A stretch of DNA of 64,000 bases, taken from positions 147,842-211,841 of the forward strand of contig NZ_JAFCJT010000012.1 in the NCBI RefSeq assembly GCF_018130785.1, written 5' to 3'. The notes beneath the pieces are model-generated. The model saw nothing but the letters and a program-made list of their open reading frames with translations, did no database searches and was not told the origin of the DNA. Positions 23,250 through 31,082 of the stretch are shown here, in pieces. Position 1 is the first letter of the stretch; each line of letters opens with the position of its first letter. A program made the position numbers and the translations under genes. The stretch comes from Bradyrhizobium liaoningense. GTDB lineage: Bacteria; Pseudomonadota; Alphaproteobacteria; Rhizobiales; Xanthobacteraceae.

Positions 23250-24631
23250 GCCGCGCGCTCCAGTGGCTGCCGATCGACGCCCGCAAGCGGAATGACCACG
23301 CGCAGGGCGGAGCCGCCGTTCGGCGCGGCCTCGAAACTCAATTGGCCGCGCAAGGCCGCAACGCGCTCGCGCATGCCGAGCAGGCCCATTCCGGATTTTG
23401 CAGCGGGGTCGTTCGACCGCCCGTCGTCGTCGATCGCGAGCGCGATCTCCTCAGTGCGCATCGCCAGCTCCAAGCTCACCTTCGTGGCGCCGGCATGCTT
23501 GGCGGCATTGGTGAGCGCCTCCTGCACGATCCGGTAGAGGCTCGCGCTGATCGTGGCGGGCAGGGTCGCGAACGCACCGTCGAACCGGATCGAAAACCGC
23601 GTCTGGCCGCGGCTGCGCCCGTTCCAGCCCGCGACCAGGCCTTCGAGGCTCGCCACGAGCCCGAGCTCCTCGACGTCAGGCGGGCGCAGCCGGAACAGCG
23701 CGCCGCGCAGCGTCTCCATCATGCCGGTTGCGGTCCGCGCGATGCCGTCGCACTCGCCAAGCAGGGAGGGGCAGTCCTGTACGGCGGTCTGGCGGGCGGA
23801 GGAGGCGAGCGCGCGGATGGCGGCCAGTGACTGGCCGAATTCGTCATGCAGCTCGCGCGCGAGATGGCGGCGCTCCTCGTCCTGGAGTGCGATCAGTTTC
23901 CGCGTCAACTCGCTGCGCTCGGCCAGCGCAGTGTCGAGGCTTTCGGCGAGATGGTTGAAGACGTCGCGGATCGCCGACAGCTCGGCGAGATCGAACGGCG
24001 GCAGCCGCGCCGAGAGGTCGTTGGCGGCGATCCGTTCGAGGCCGGTGCGGATCATGCGGGTGGGGCGCAACGCACGCGCCAGTGCGGCGTAGACCAGGAC
24101 GCACAACAGCGGCAGTGCGATTGCAAGCGCGAGCATCAGGCGGCCGGCCTCGTGCCAGGCTTCCGCGGTCTGCACGGCCGGATCGACCGAGACCACGGTC
24201 TCGCCGAGCTTCGTTCCGCGCACGATCACAGGTCGCGCCGCCTCGCGGCCGGGGTCGAACACGCTGCGATAGAAGGCCGCGAAGACTTGCGGCGGCGGGC
24301 TCGCCGGTATCGGCGCGCCACTACAGAATCGCTGGAGGATGTCGCCGCTCACGCCGCGGAACGCCAGGCAGAGGCCGGGGGTCATCACGTAGGCGGAAAC
24401 GGGGTCGAGGTTGGGAAAGTCCGAGCGGGGGCTGGCCACCCACTGGATCTTGCCCTGTTGCAACTCCAGCGTCTTCGCCACGATGGCGGCGATGTCGTCG
24501 AGGCGCGCATGGGCCGCGCGGTCGGCGGTGATGAGGAAATAGGCGGAGATCGCGGCGAAGCACGCGGCCGATATGGCGGCCACGCGCAACGTCAGACGGA
24601 CCTTGAGATCGAACCTCGGGCGGTTCCACAT
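23246..24631 (-). CDS. sensor histidine kinase (HisKA_3/NarX-type)
   Basis: 461 residues. TM1 about 12-32 (LRVAAISAACFAAISAYFLI), periplasmic sensor about 33-165 with two Cys (GLCLAFRG, RFCSGAPIP) that may pair, TM2 about 170-190 (LMLALAIALPLLCVLVYAAL), HAMP, then EERRHLARELHDEFGQSLAAIRA with the phospho-His near 260, and the HATPase (SLYRIVQEALTNAAKHAGATKV, SGMGLLGMRERVAALRG). Partner of the regulator at 22602. The periplasmic ligand is unknown. Confidence 0.94.
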   Translation of the reverse strand: MWNRPRFDLKVRLTLRVAAISAACFAAISAYFLITADRAAHARLDDIAAIVAKTLELQQGKIQWVASPRSDFPNLDPVSAYVMTPGLCLAFRGVSGDILQRFCSGAPIPASPPPQVFAAFYRSVFDPGREAARPVIVRGTKLGETVVSVDPAVQTAEAWHEAGRLMLALAIALPLLCVLVYAALARALRPTRMIRTGLERIAANDLSARLPPFDLAELSAIRDVFNHLAESLDTALAERSELTRKLIALQDEERRHLARELHDEFGQSLAAIRALASSARQTAVQDCPSLLGECDGIARTATGMMETLRGALFRLRPPDVEELGLVASLEGLVAGWNGRSRGQTRFSIRFDGAFATLPATISASLYRIVQEALTNAAKHAGATKVSLELAMRTEEIALAIDDDGRSNDPAAKSGMGLLGMRERVAALRGQLSFEAAPNGGSALRVVIPLAGVDRQPLERAA

Positions 24632-24819
24632 CGGCGGGCACCTGGCGTGAACGGAATTGTCGCCGGCGCATTAAACGGCAGAACGCGAGCGGCGGAAAGC
24701 ACTGCGCATACCGCGGTGCAACGTCGTGAAATTTTCCCGGCCTTGGTCGGGACCAGCGCAGCTGCATGACCTGAGCCTGCCGTCCAGATTGCGCCGCCGC
24801 TCCATCACACGAGGCCCGC

Positions 24820-25692
24820 ATGCGCCGTATCAGCTTGATCCTCTCTGCTTTCCTCCTCGTCCTCCCGGCAGCCTCTTCGCCAGCCGGCGCCGAGGACACC
24901 ATCGGCGTTGCCATGGACGACTTCAGCTACACCGATACGTCGGCCGAGCCCGCCAACCAGACCGCCGCCCACGAGCGGCGGCTGTCGGCGTTCATGGCCG
25001 CGCTGCGACGGGACATCGGCGCGGGCCAGCGCTACCGGCTGGTGCCGTCCGCCCAGGACGGCGCGGCCTTCAAGGTCATCGGCGGGATCCAGAAGACCAG
25101 CACGCTGGTGCAATGGGCCAAGGTCGCCGTGATCGACGTCGGCGCCAAAAAGCTCGTGATGGACAAGCTCTACACCTTCCGCGGCGACAATGATGAATCC
25201 TGGGAGCGCGCCGAGATGTTCGTCTCCCGCGAAGTCATGGCCGCGCTCGCCACGCCCGCGCCGGTCGCGCTGGCCGTGTTCGATTTCGAGCTCGAGGACA
25301 ACACCGCGGCACCGGCCGCCGGCCTCGCGGCCGCAGATGCATCCTATCTGGCCGAGGTTACCGGCAGCGTGCGCGAGGCTCTCGGCCAATCCGGCCGCTA
25401 CCGCCTCGTTGACGTCGGCAGTGCAAGCGGCGAGGCGGTGAAGGCGCGAAGCTTGCGCGACTGTGATGGCTGCGAGGCGGCGATCGCGCAAAAGCTCGGC
25501 GCGGATCAGTCGCTGATCGGCGTGGTGCGGCGGGTCAGTCGCACCGAATACACGCTCGGCTTCCAGGTCCGCGATGCCAGGACCGGTGCGGTGCTGGCGC
25601 GCGGCGACAGCGGCCTGCGCATGGGCGCTGACTATTCGTGGAAACGGGGCGCGGTCCGGCTCGTGAGCGAAAAGCTGGTCGAAAGCAAGTAG
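24820..25692 (+). CDS. exported DUF3280/DUF2380-type protein
   Basis: 290 residues with signal peptide MRRISLILSAFLLVLPAASSPAGA. Two halves of similar plan: the first (IGVAMDDFSYTDTSAEPANQT...RLSAFMAALRRDIGAGQRYRLVP) and the second (VALAVFDFELEDNTAAPAAGL...LAEVTGSVREALGQSGRYRLVD). 'FDFELEDN.S' is the DUF2380 opening and the first half resembles DUF3280. RDCDGCEAAIAQKLGADQ holds a Cys pair. Divergent from the kinase gene. Function unknown; related genes are, as I recall, often near periplasmic dehydrogenase systems in methylotrophs and bradyrhizobia, but none is here. Confidence 0.8.
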   Translation: MRRISLILSAFLLVLPAASSPAGAEDTIGVAMDDFSYTDTSAEPANQTAAHERRLSAFMAALRRDIGAGQRYRLVPSAQDGAAFKVIGGIQKTSTLVQWAKVAVIDVGAKKLVMDKLYTFRGDNDESWERAEMFVSREVMAALATPAPVALAVFDFELEDNTAAPAAGLAAADASYLAEVTGSVREALGQSGRYRLVDVGSASGEAVKARSLRDCDGCEAAIAQKLGADQSLIGVVRRVSRTEYTLGFQVRDARTGAVLARGDSGLRMGADYSWKRGAVRLVSEKLVESK

Positions 25693-25704
25693 GCCCGGAG
25701 GTTC

Positions 25705-26736
25705 CTAGAACGTCAGTTGCACCTTCATCGATTGCGAGCGGTCGCTGGCAAGTTCGAACGCCGCGACCGCGTTCTCGAACGGCATGGTGGCCGTGATCAG
25801 CGGTTTCACGTCGATCAGGCCTTCGCCCATCAGCCGCACCGCGAGCTCGAATTCGGGGTCGAAGCGGAAGGTGCCGCGGAGCTGCAATTCCTTGGCGACG
25901 ATGGAATTGATCGGCAGCGTCATCTCGCCGCCGAGACCGAGCTGCACCAGCGTAGCACCGGGCCGGAGCACATCTAGCGCCGTGCGGAGTGCGGCCTGGT
26001 TGCCGGAGGCCTCGAACAGGGTGTCGAACACGCCCTTGCCGGCGCGCCAGGGATCGAGCGCTACGGCATCGGTCGCGACATTGATGGCGTGTGTGGCGCC
26101 GAGCTTCTTTGCAACCGCGAGCGGCGCGTCAGCGACATCGGTCACCACGATCTCGGACGCGCCGCCGAAGCGCGAGACCAGGATCATCAGCGCTCCGATC
26201 GGCCCGCAACCCGTGATCAGCACGCGCTTGCCGAGCAGGGGGCCGGCCTGCTTGCCGGCATGCAGGCACACTGCGAGCGGCTCGGCCACTGCGGCTTCCG
26301 CCAGCGACAGCTTGTCAGCGATCGGCACGGCTTGCGTGGCGTCGACTGTGATGAACTCGCGAAAGCCGCCCTGGATATGGGGGAAGCGCATCGCGCTGCC
26401 GAGGAAGCGCATGTCGAGGCACTGGTTGCGCATGCCCTCCTGGCAATGCAGGCACTGGCCGCACGGTCTGCTCGGATTGACGGCGACGCGCGTGTCCGGC
26501 TTCACATTGGTGACGCCGTCACCAACGGCCGCGACCACGCCCGCGATCTCGTGGCCCAGCGCCATCGGCTGCTGGATGCGCACGACGCCAAAACCGCCGT
26601 GATGATAGTAGTGCAGGTCGGAGCCGCATATGCCGCCATTGGCGATCTTGACGCGGACTTCGCCGGGGGCGGGTGCTGGATCGGGATAGCTGTCGATCCG
26701 CAAATCCTTCGGGGCGTGGATGACGACGGCGCGCAT
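25705..26736 (-). CDS. zinc-dependent alcohol dehydrogenase, L-idonate 5-dehydrogenase-like
   Basis: 343 residues. Medium-chain dehydrogenase: catalytic zinc Cys in NGGICGSDLHYYHHGGFG, GHEIAGVV; structural zinc cysteines in PCGQCLHCQEGMRNQC; NAD(P) site VLITGCGPIGALMILV. 'GICGSDLHYYHHGG' and 'RFLGSAMRFPHIQGGFRE' are characteristic of IdnD, which oxidises L-idonate to 5-ketogluconate. Last gene of a three-gene minus-strand operon with IdnO-like and enolase-family genes; spacing to the upstream gene is 25 bases. Confidence 0.88.
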   Translation of the reverse strand: MRAVVIHAPKDLRIDSYPDPAPAPGEVRVKIANGGICGSDLHYYHHGGFGVVRIQQPMALGHEIAGVVAAVGDGVTNVKPDTRVAVNPSRPCGQCLHCQEGMRNQCLDMRFLGSAMRFPHIQGGFREFITVDATQAVPIADKLSLAEAAVAEPLAVCLHAGKQAGPLLGKRVLITGCGPIGALMILVSRFGGASEIVVTDVADAPLAVAKKLGATHAINVATDAVALDPWRAGKGVFDTLFEASGNQAALRTALDVLRPGATLVQLGLGGEMTLPINSIVAKELQLRGTFRFDPEFELAVRLMGEGLIDVKPLITATMPFENAVAAFELASDRSQSMKVQLTF

Positions 26737-26761
26737 GGCTTGTCCCTCAGCGTTTCTCAGG

Positions 26762-27529
26762 TCACATCGCGGCGATCATGCCGCCATCGACATAGATGAT
26801 CTGGCCGTTGACATAGGTCGAGGCATCGGACGCCAGGAAGATCGCGGCGCCCACCAGCTCGTCCGGCTTGCCCCAGCGCTTGGACGGGATGCGACCCATC
26901 AGCCAGTTGTTGAAGTCGGTGTTGTTGACCAGCGCCTCGTTCATGTCGGTCAGCATGTAGCCGGGGCCGATCGCGTTGGCCTGGATGCCGTGCTGGGCCC
27001 ATTCCACCGCCATCGAGCGGGTCAGGTTCTTGATGCCGCCCTTCGCCGCGGTGTAGGGCGCGATGGTGGGGCGCGCGAGCTCGCTGCCGAGCGAGCCGAT
27101 GTTGATGATCTTGCCGTGCTTGCGCGGGATCATGCGCCTGGCCGCTTCGCGGCCGATCACGAAGGCGCTGGTGAGGTTGGTCTCGATCACCTTGCGCCAC
27201 TCGTCGGTGGTGAATTCCACCAGCGGCTTGCGGTGCTGGATGCCGGCATTGTTGACGACGATGTCGACCGCAATACCTTGTCTGTCGAAGTCGTTGAAGG
27301 CCGCGACGATCGCCGGCTCGTCGGTGACGTTGAACGCGGCGCCCTCGGCCTGATGTCCGGCGGCGCGAAATTCGGCCACGGCCTGCTCGACGCGCTTGGG
27401 ATCGACGCCGTTGACGATGATCCTGGCGCCGGCCTTGGCCATGCCCTCGGCAATGGCGCGGCCGAGACCGCGAGAGGAGCCGGTCACGAGCGCGGTGCGG
27501 CCGGACAGATCGAAGAGAGAGGTGCTCAT
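26762..27529 (-). CDS. SDR oxidoreductase, gluconate 5-dehydrogenase-like
   Basis: 255 residues. TGSSRGLGRAIAEGMAKAGA (TGxxxGxG), NNAGIQHRKPLVEFTTDEW, catalytic IGSLGSELARPTIAPYTAAKGGIKNLTRSMAVEW with Ser, Tyr and Lys (YTAAK), then NAIGPGYMLTDMNEAL. 'GIQHRKPLVEF...EWRKVIETNLTSAF' is typical of IdnO, which interconverts 5-ketogluconate and D-gluconate. Middle gene of the sugar-acid operon, 12 bases after the dehydratase. Confidence 0.88.
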   Translation of the reverse strand: MSTSLFDLSGRTALVTGSSRGLGRAIAEGMAKAGARIIVNGVDPKRVEQAVAEFRAAGHQAEGAAFNVTDEPAIVAAFNDFDRQGIAVDIVVNNAGIQHRKPLVEFTTDEWRKVIETNLTSAFVIGREAARRMIPRKHGKIINIGSLGSELARPTIAPYTAAKGGIKNLTRSMAVEWAQHGIQANAIGPGYMLTDMNEALVNNTDFNNWLMGRIPSKRWGKPDELVGAAIFLASDASTYVNGQIIYVDGGMIAAM

Positions 27530-27541
27530 CTCAAGAAATCC

Positions 27542-28741
27542 TCAGATGTTGGAGCGACGCACGGTCAGATCGGAGCGGTCGAATACGGCGGGCAGAAGGT
27601 CGACGCCGAGGCCGGGTCCTTCCATCGGATAGACAAAGCCGTCCTTGATCGTGGGCATCGTGGTGACGAGCTCATTGTACCAGCCCTTGTAGAAGGCGCG
27701 CACCGATTCCTGGATCAGCGTGTTGGGCTGGCTGAACGACATGTGGATGGCGGCGATGAAGCCGATCGGGCCAATGCAATCATGTGGAGCAAAAGGCCGG
27801 TGATAAGTCTCGGCCATCGCCGCGATCTTGCGGCCTTCGGTCAGGCCCCCGGTCCAGCACAGGTCTGCCATCACCACATGCATGGCGTCGCGGTCGAGCA
27901 TGTCCTTGTAGGGGTAGCGCGAGCCCAGCGTCTCGCTGGCGCAGACCCAGACATCGGTCGAGCGGGCATATTCGGCCAGCGCCTGCGGCGAGTTCATCCG
28001 GATCGGGTCTTCGTACCAGGTCGGCTTGTAGGGCTCGAGCGCACGCGCGATCTGCTTGGCGGTCGGCAGGTTCCAGAGCGAGTGGAGCTCGACCATGATC
28101 TCCATCTTGTCGCCGACGGCCTTGCGGATCTTCTCGAACGGTTCGATCGCACGCTTCATCTGGGCTGCGGTGATGTAGAGGCCCTTGTTCTCCTGGGCCG
28201 CCGGGTCGAACGGCCAGATCTTCATCGCGGAGATGCCACTCTCCAGCAGGCTTTCGGCCAGTGCGTCGGCGTGGTGCATGAAGCCGTCGAGGTCTTCGTA
28301 GGGGCCTTTGGAGGCGCCGAGATTCCAGTTGGCGACCGGGCTGATATTGGTGGAGCGGACATATTGGGTGCCGGCGCAGGTGTTGTAGATGCGCTGCTTG
28401 TCGCGGCAGAGGCCGCCGAGCATCTGGTGCACAGGCTGATTGCAGACCTTGCCGAACAGATCCCATAGCGCGATGTCGATTGCTGACGCCGCGCGGTATT
28501 CGACACCAGTCGAGGATTGCGCCATCGGCAGGTTGAGCATGTCGCGATGGATCGCCTCGATGTGCAGCGGATTGCGGCCGAGCAGGCGGCCGGCAAAGGT
28601 GTCGTGGATTTGCGCCTCGACTGCGCCAGCGCCGTAGAAGGTTTCGCCGAGACCGATCATGCCCGTGTCGGTGTGAACGCGCACCCAGATGACGTTGGAA
28701 AATTCCTCAGTGCGCAGCGTCTCGATCGACGTGATCTTCAC
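27542..28741 (-). CDS. enolase-superfamily (mandelate racemase/muconate lactonising) acid-sugar dehydratase
   Basis: 399 residues from GTG 28741, with GGGAGGA about nine bases upstream; the frame is open to 28801. N-terminal capping domain VKITSIETLRTEEFSNVIWVRVHTDTGMIGLGETFYGAG, barrel with MVELHSLWNLPTAKQIARALEPYKPTWYEDPIRMNS and CASETLGSRYPYKDML carrying metal ligands Glu/Asp/Glu, then FAPHDCIGPIG with the His-Asp catalytic dyad. Likely dehydrates a sugar acid to a 2-keto-3-deoxy acid. In this operon D-gluconate or L-idonate are plausible substrates. First gene of the operon. Confidence 0.88.
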   Translation of the reverse strand: MKITSIETLRTEEFSNVIWVRVHTDTGMIGLGETFYGAGAVEAQIHDTFAGRLLGRNPLHIEAIHRDMLNLPMAQSSTGVEYRAASAIDIALWDLFGKVCNQPVHQMLGGLCRDKQRIYNTCAGTQYVRSTNISPVANWNLGASKGPYEDLDGFMHHADALAESLLESGISAMKIWPFDPAAQENKGLYITAAQMKRAIEPFEKIRKAVGDKMEIMVELHSLWNLPTAKQIARALEPYKPTWYEDPIRMNSPQALAEYARSTDVWVCASETLGSRYPYKDMLDRDAMHVVMADLCWTGGLTEGRKIAAMAETYHRPFAPHDCIGPIGFIAAIHMSFSQPNTLIQESVRAFYKGWYNELVTTMPTIKDGFVYPMEGPGLGVDLLPAVFDRSDLTVRRSNI

Positions 28742-28792
28742 GGCAACAATCCTCCCATCACAGGCGCCTCGCGCCTGACGTCTCATTTCGCA

Positions 28793-28808
28793 CTGCAACA
28801 TGTTGCAG
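28793..28808. promoter_or_regulatory. perfect 16-bp palindrome, probable GntR operator 1
   Basis: CTGCAACATGTTGCAG, fully symmetric about 28800/28801. It lies 52 bases upstream of the dehydratase GTG and 108 upstream of the GntR start. A related site is centred exactly 50 bp away at 28850/28851. Confidence 0.72.
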
Positions 28809-28844
28809 GTCGCGCGAACGTCTTACGCCTGCTTGTAATATATC

Positions 28845-28856
28845 ACAACATGTTTT
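28845..28856. promoter_or_regulatory. second GntR-type half-conserved operator
   Basis: ACAACATGTTTT: shares the ACAACATGTT core with the palindrome at 28793-28808 (symmetric core AACATGTT) and is centred five helical turns away, so two dimers could bind on the same DNA face. The surrounding 28831-28860 is AT-rich and should hold the promoter of one or both divergent units. Confidence 0.6.
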
Positions 28857-28915
28857 AAGGGTCCCACAAATATCGCGCCACCGAGCAATGAGAGCGCGGC
28901 TGACAGGAGGACGAC

Positions 28916-29683
28916 ATGGCACGGCGCAAGCGCGCGCTCGAGGTGGTGAGACACGAGGACGACGGCGAGGGCAAGCCCTCCCGGCACAACCGGCTCAACT
29001 TCTTCGAGCTGGCTTATCAGAAGATCGAAGAGCTGCTCGTCCACTGCGAGCTCAAGCCCGGACAATTCATGACGATGCTGGAATTGCAGCACATCACCGG
29101 TTTCGGGCGCACACCGGTGCATCACGCCGTCAATCGTCTCTCCGCCGACACGCTCATCATCATCCGTCCGCGCCACGGTCTGCACATCGCGCCGATCGAT
29201 CTTGCGCGCGAGCGGATGCTGCTGGCCTTGCGCCGCGACATGGAGCGCTTTGTCGTGCGGCTCGCGGCCGATCGCGCCAGCCTGTCGCATCGCAATCAGG
29301 CGCTGCACATCGAGCGTCTGCTGCGCGAACGCCGCGCCACCCTGACCCTCGACGAATTCAACAGCATCGATCGCCGCATCGACGCGCTGGTGCTGGAAGC
29401 CGCCGGCGAGCCCTTCCTGGTGCACACGCTGCGGCCGTTACACACGCTGTACCGCCGCATCGGCTACATCCACCATCGCTTCATGCCGGGACAGGCCGAC
29501 CTGTCGGGCACGATCGATCGCCACCTCGCCATTCTCAGTGCGGTCGCCGGCCGCCACGTCGAAGACGCGGTGAAGGCGAGCGATGCGTTGATCGACTACA
29601 TGGACCACATGTTCACGGGCATGGAGGCGGGGATCGATCCGCGCCTGCTCGATTGCAGCATCGAGCCGCTGCTCGGCACGTAA
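28916..29683 (+). CDS. GntR-family regulator (FadR/FCD-like)
   Basis: 255 residues; AGGAGGACGAC precedes the ATG. Winged helix about 27-95 (NFFELAYQKIEELLVHCELKPGQFMTMLELQHITGFGRTPVHHAVNRLSADTLIIIRPRHGLHIAP), then an all-helical ligand domain (RRDMERFVVRLAADRAS ... DRHLAILSAVAGRHVEDAVKASDALIDYMDHMF), where His and Asp residues could bind a metal and a carboxylate. Divergent from the sugar-acid operon and followed by an MFS transporter; likely represses both until a sugar acid is present. Confidence 0.92.
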   Translation: MARRKRALEVVRHEDDGEGKPSRHNRLNFFELAYQKIEELLVHCELKPGQFMTMLELQHITGFGRTPVHHAVNRLSADTLIIIRPRHGLHIAPIDLARERMLLALRRDMERFVVRLAADRASLSHRNQALHIERLLRERRATLTLDEFNSIDRRIDALVLEAAGEPFLVHTLRPLHTLYRRIGYIHHRFMPGQADLSGTIDRHLAILSAVAGRHVEDAVKASDALIDYMDHMFTGMEAGIDPRLLDCSIEPLLGT

Positions 29684-29708
29684 GAGAGTTTTGAAGAGAG
29701 GACCAAAG

Positions 29709-31073
29709 ATGTCAACGATGGCGATGCCACAACCGACCGCGAGCGAAGCCGCGGTCCGCTACCTCATTACGAACTACAGTCCCAAGGGCAACAAGGTCGG
29801 CTGGCTGATGATGGCCTCGATCCTGGTCGAAGCCTGGGATCTCTATTCGATCGCCTTCGTGCTGATCTTCATCAAGGAGCAGTACAATCCCGATCCGCTG
29901 ATGCTGGGTCTTGCCGCCGCCGGCACGCAGGGCGGCGCCCTGATCGGCGCGCTGCTCGGCGGCTGGCTCTCCGACAAGATCGGCCGCCGCGTCATGTTCC
30001 TGGTGACGATGGTGCTGTTCATCGTGCTCGCGCTGGCGCAGGCTTTCGTGCCGAGCGTCGGCTGGCTCGTCGTGATCCGCTTCCTGCTCGGCATTCCGCT
30101 CGGCTCTGATATCTCGACCGGCTACACCTACATCATGGAATCCATGGCCAAGGGTGAGCGCGAGGTCATGGGCAATCGCTGGCAATTCATGTTCGCCGTC
30201 GGTGAAGTCCTCACCATCGGCGTCATCGTGATCTTCCTGCTGACCGACATGCAGCACGAGATGCTGTGGCGCGTGACGCTCGGCCTCGGCGCGGTGCCGG
30301 CGCTGATCATCCTGATCATGCGTCACGACGTGCCGGAGACGGCGGTGTGGCTGGTGCAGAAGGGACGCTACCGCGAGGCCAAGCAGGTCGCTCGCGAGAT
30401 GTTCAACGACAATCTCGACATGCTGCCGAACCATGACGTGGAGGTGCCGAAGGTCTCGACCCGCGCGTTCCTCGCCGATCTGAAGAAGGATCCGATCCGC
30501 TGGCGCGCGACGATCTACGGCTGGATCGCCTGCTTCGCGCAGGGCAGCGAGTTCTCGACCTTTGCGTTCTACCTGCCGGTGCTCTTTGTCATGGTCGGCG
30601 TGTCGAGCGTGCTCGGCATCAATCTGGTGACGATGGCGCTGTTCTCCTTCGCCGCGCTGTCCGGCTGGGTCGGCCCGCTGCTGACGCCGAAGATCGGCCA
30701 CCGCGGCATCGCGATCGCCGGTTTCGGCATCGTGCTGGCCTCGCTGCTGGTCGCGGCTTTCGCGCTCTACACCGACAACAAGATCCTGTTGCCGTTCGCA
30801 GCGGCCGCCATGTTGTGGGGCCATTATTGGGATGCGTCGAACTGCATGACGATCCCGACCATGGTTGCCAAGCCCAAGTATCGCGGCACGGCCAGCGGCT
30901 TCGCCTACATGTTCGTGAAGCTGCCGTCCTTCCTGGCGATCTTCCTGTTCCCGACGGTGTTCGCGGCGATCGGCCAGGCGAATGCCACGCTGATGGTCGC
31001 GATCTTCCCGCTGATCGGATTGCTCGCCGCGATCTTCATCCTGCCGGAAGTCTACGGCTACGAGAACGATTGA
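29709..31073 (+). CDS. MFS transporter (metabolite:H+ symporter type)
   Basis: 454 residues from ATG 29709, with AGAGGA seven bases upstream. Twelve hydrophobic segments, with the MFS signature GGWLSDKIGRRVMFLVTMVLF between TM2 and TM3 and VPETAVWLVQKGRYREAKQVAREMF in the central loop. 25 bases after the GntR gene, so probably one operon. By context it should import the sugar acid handled by the divergent enzymes. A strong hairpin follows the stop. Confidence 0.92.
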   Translation: MSTMAMPQPTASEAAVRYLITNYSPKGNKVGWLMMASILVEAWDLYSIAFVLIFIKEQYNPDPLMLGLAAAGTQGGALIGALLGGWLSDKIGRRVMFLVTMVLFIVLALAQAFVPSVGWLVVIRFLLGIPLGSDISTGYTYIMESMAKGEREVMGNRWQFMFAVGEVLTIGVIVIFLLTDMQHEMLWRVTLGLGAVPALIILIMRHDVPETAVWLVQKGRYREAKQVAREMFNDNLDMLPNHDVEVPKVSTRAFLADLKKDPIRWRATIYGWIACFAQGSEFSTFAFYLPVLFVMVGVSSVLGINLVTMALFSFAALSGWVGPLLTPKIGHRGIAIAGFGIVLASLLVAAFALYTDNKILLPFAAAAMLWGHYWDASNCMTIPTMVAKPKYRGTASGFAYMFVKLPSFLAIFLFPTVFAAIGQANATLMVAIFPLIGLLAAIFILPEVYGYEND

Positions 31074-31082
31074 TCCCGCAAG

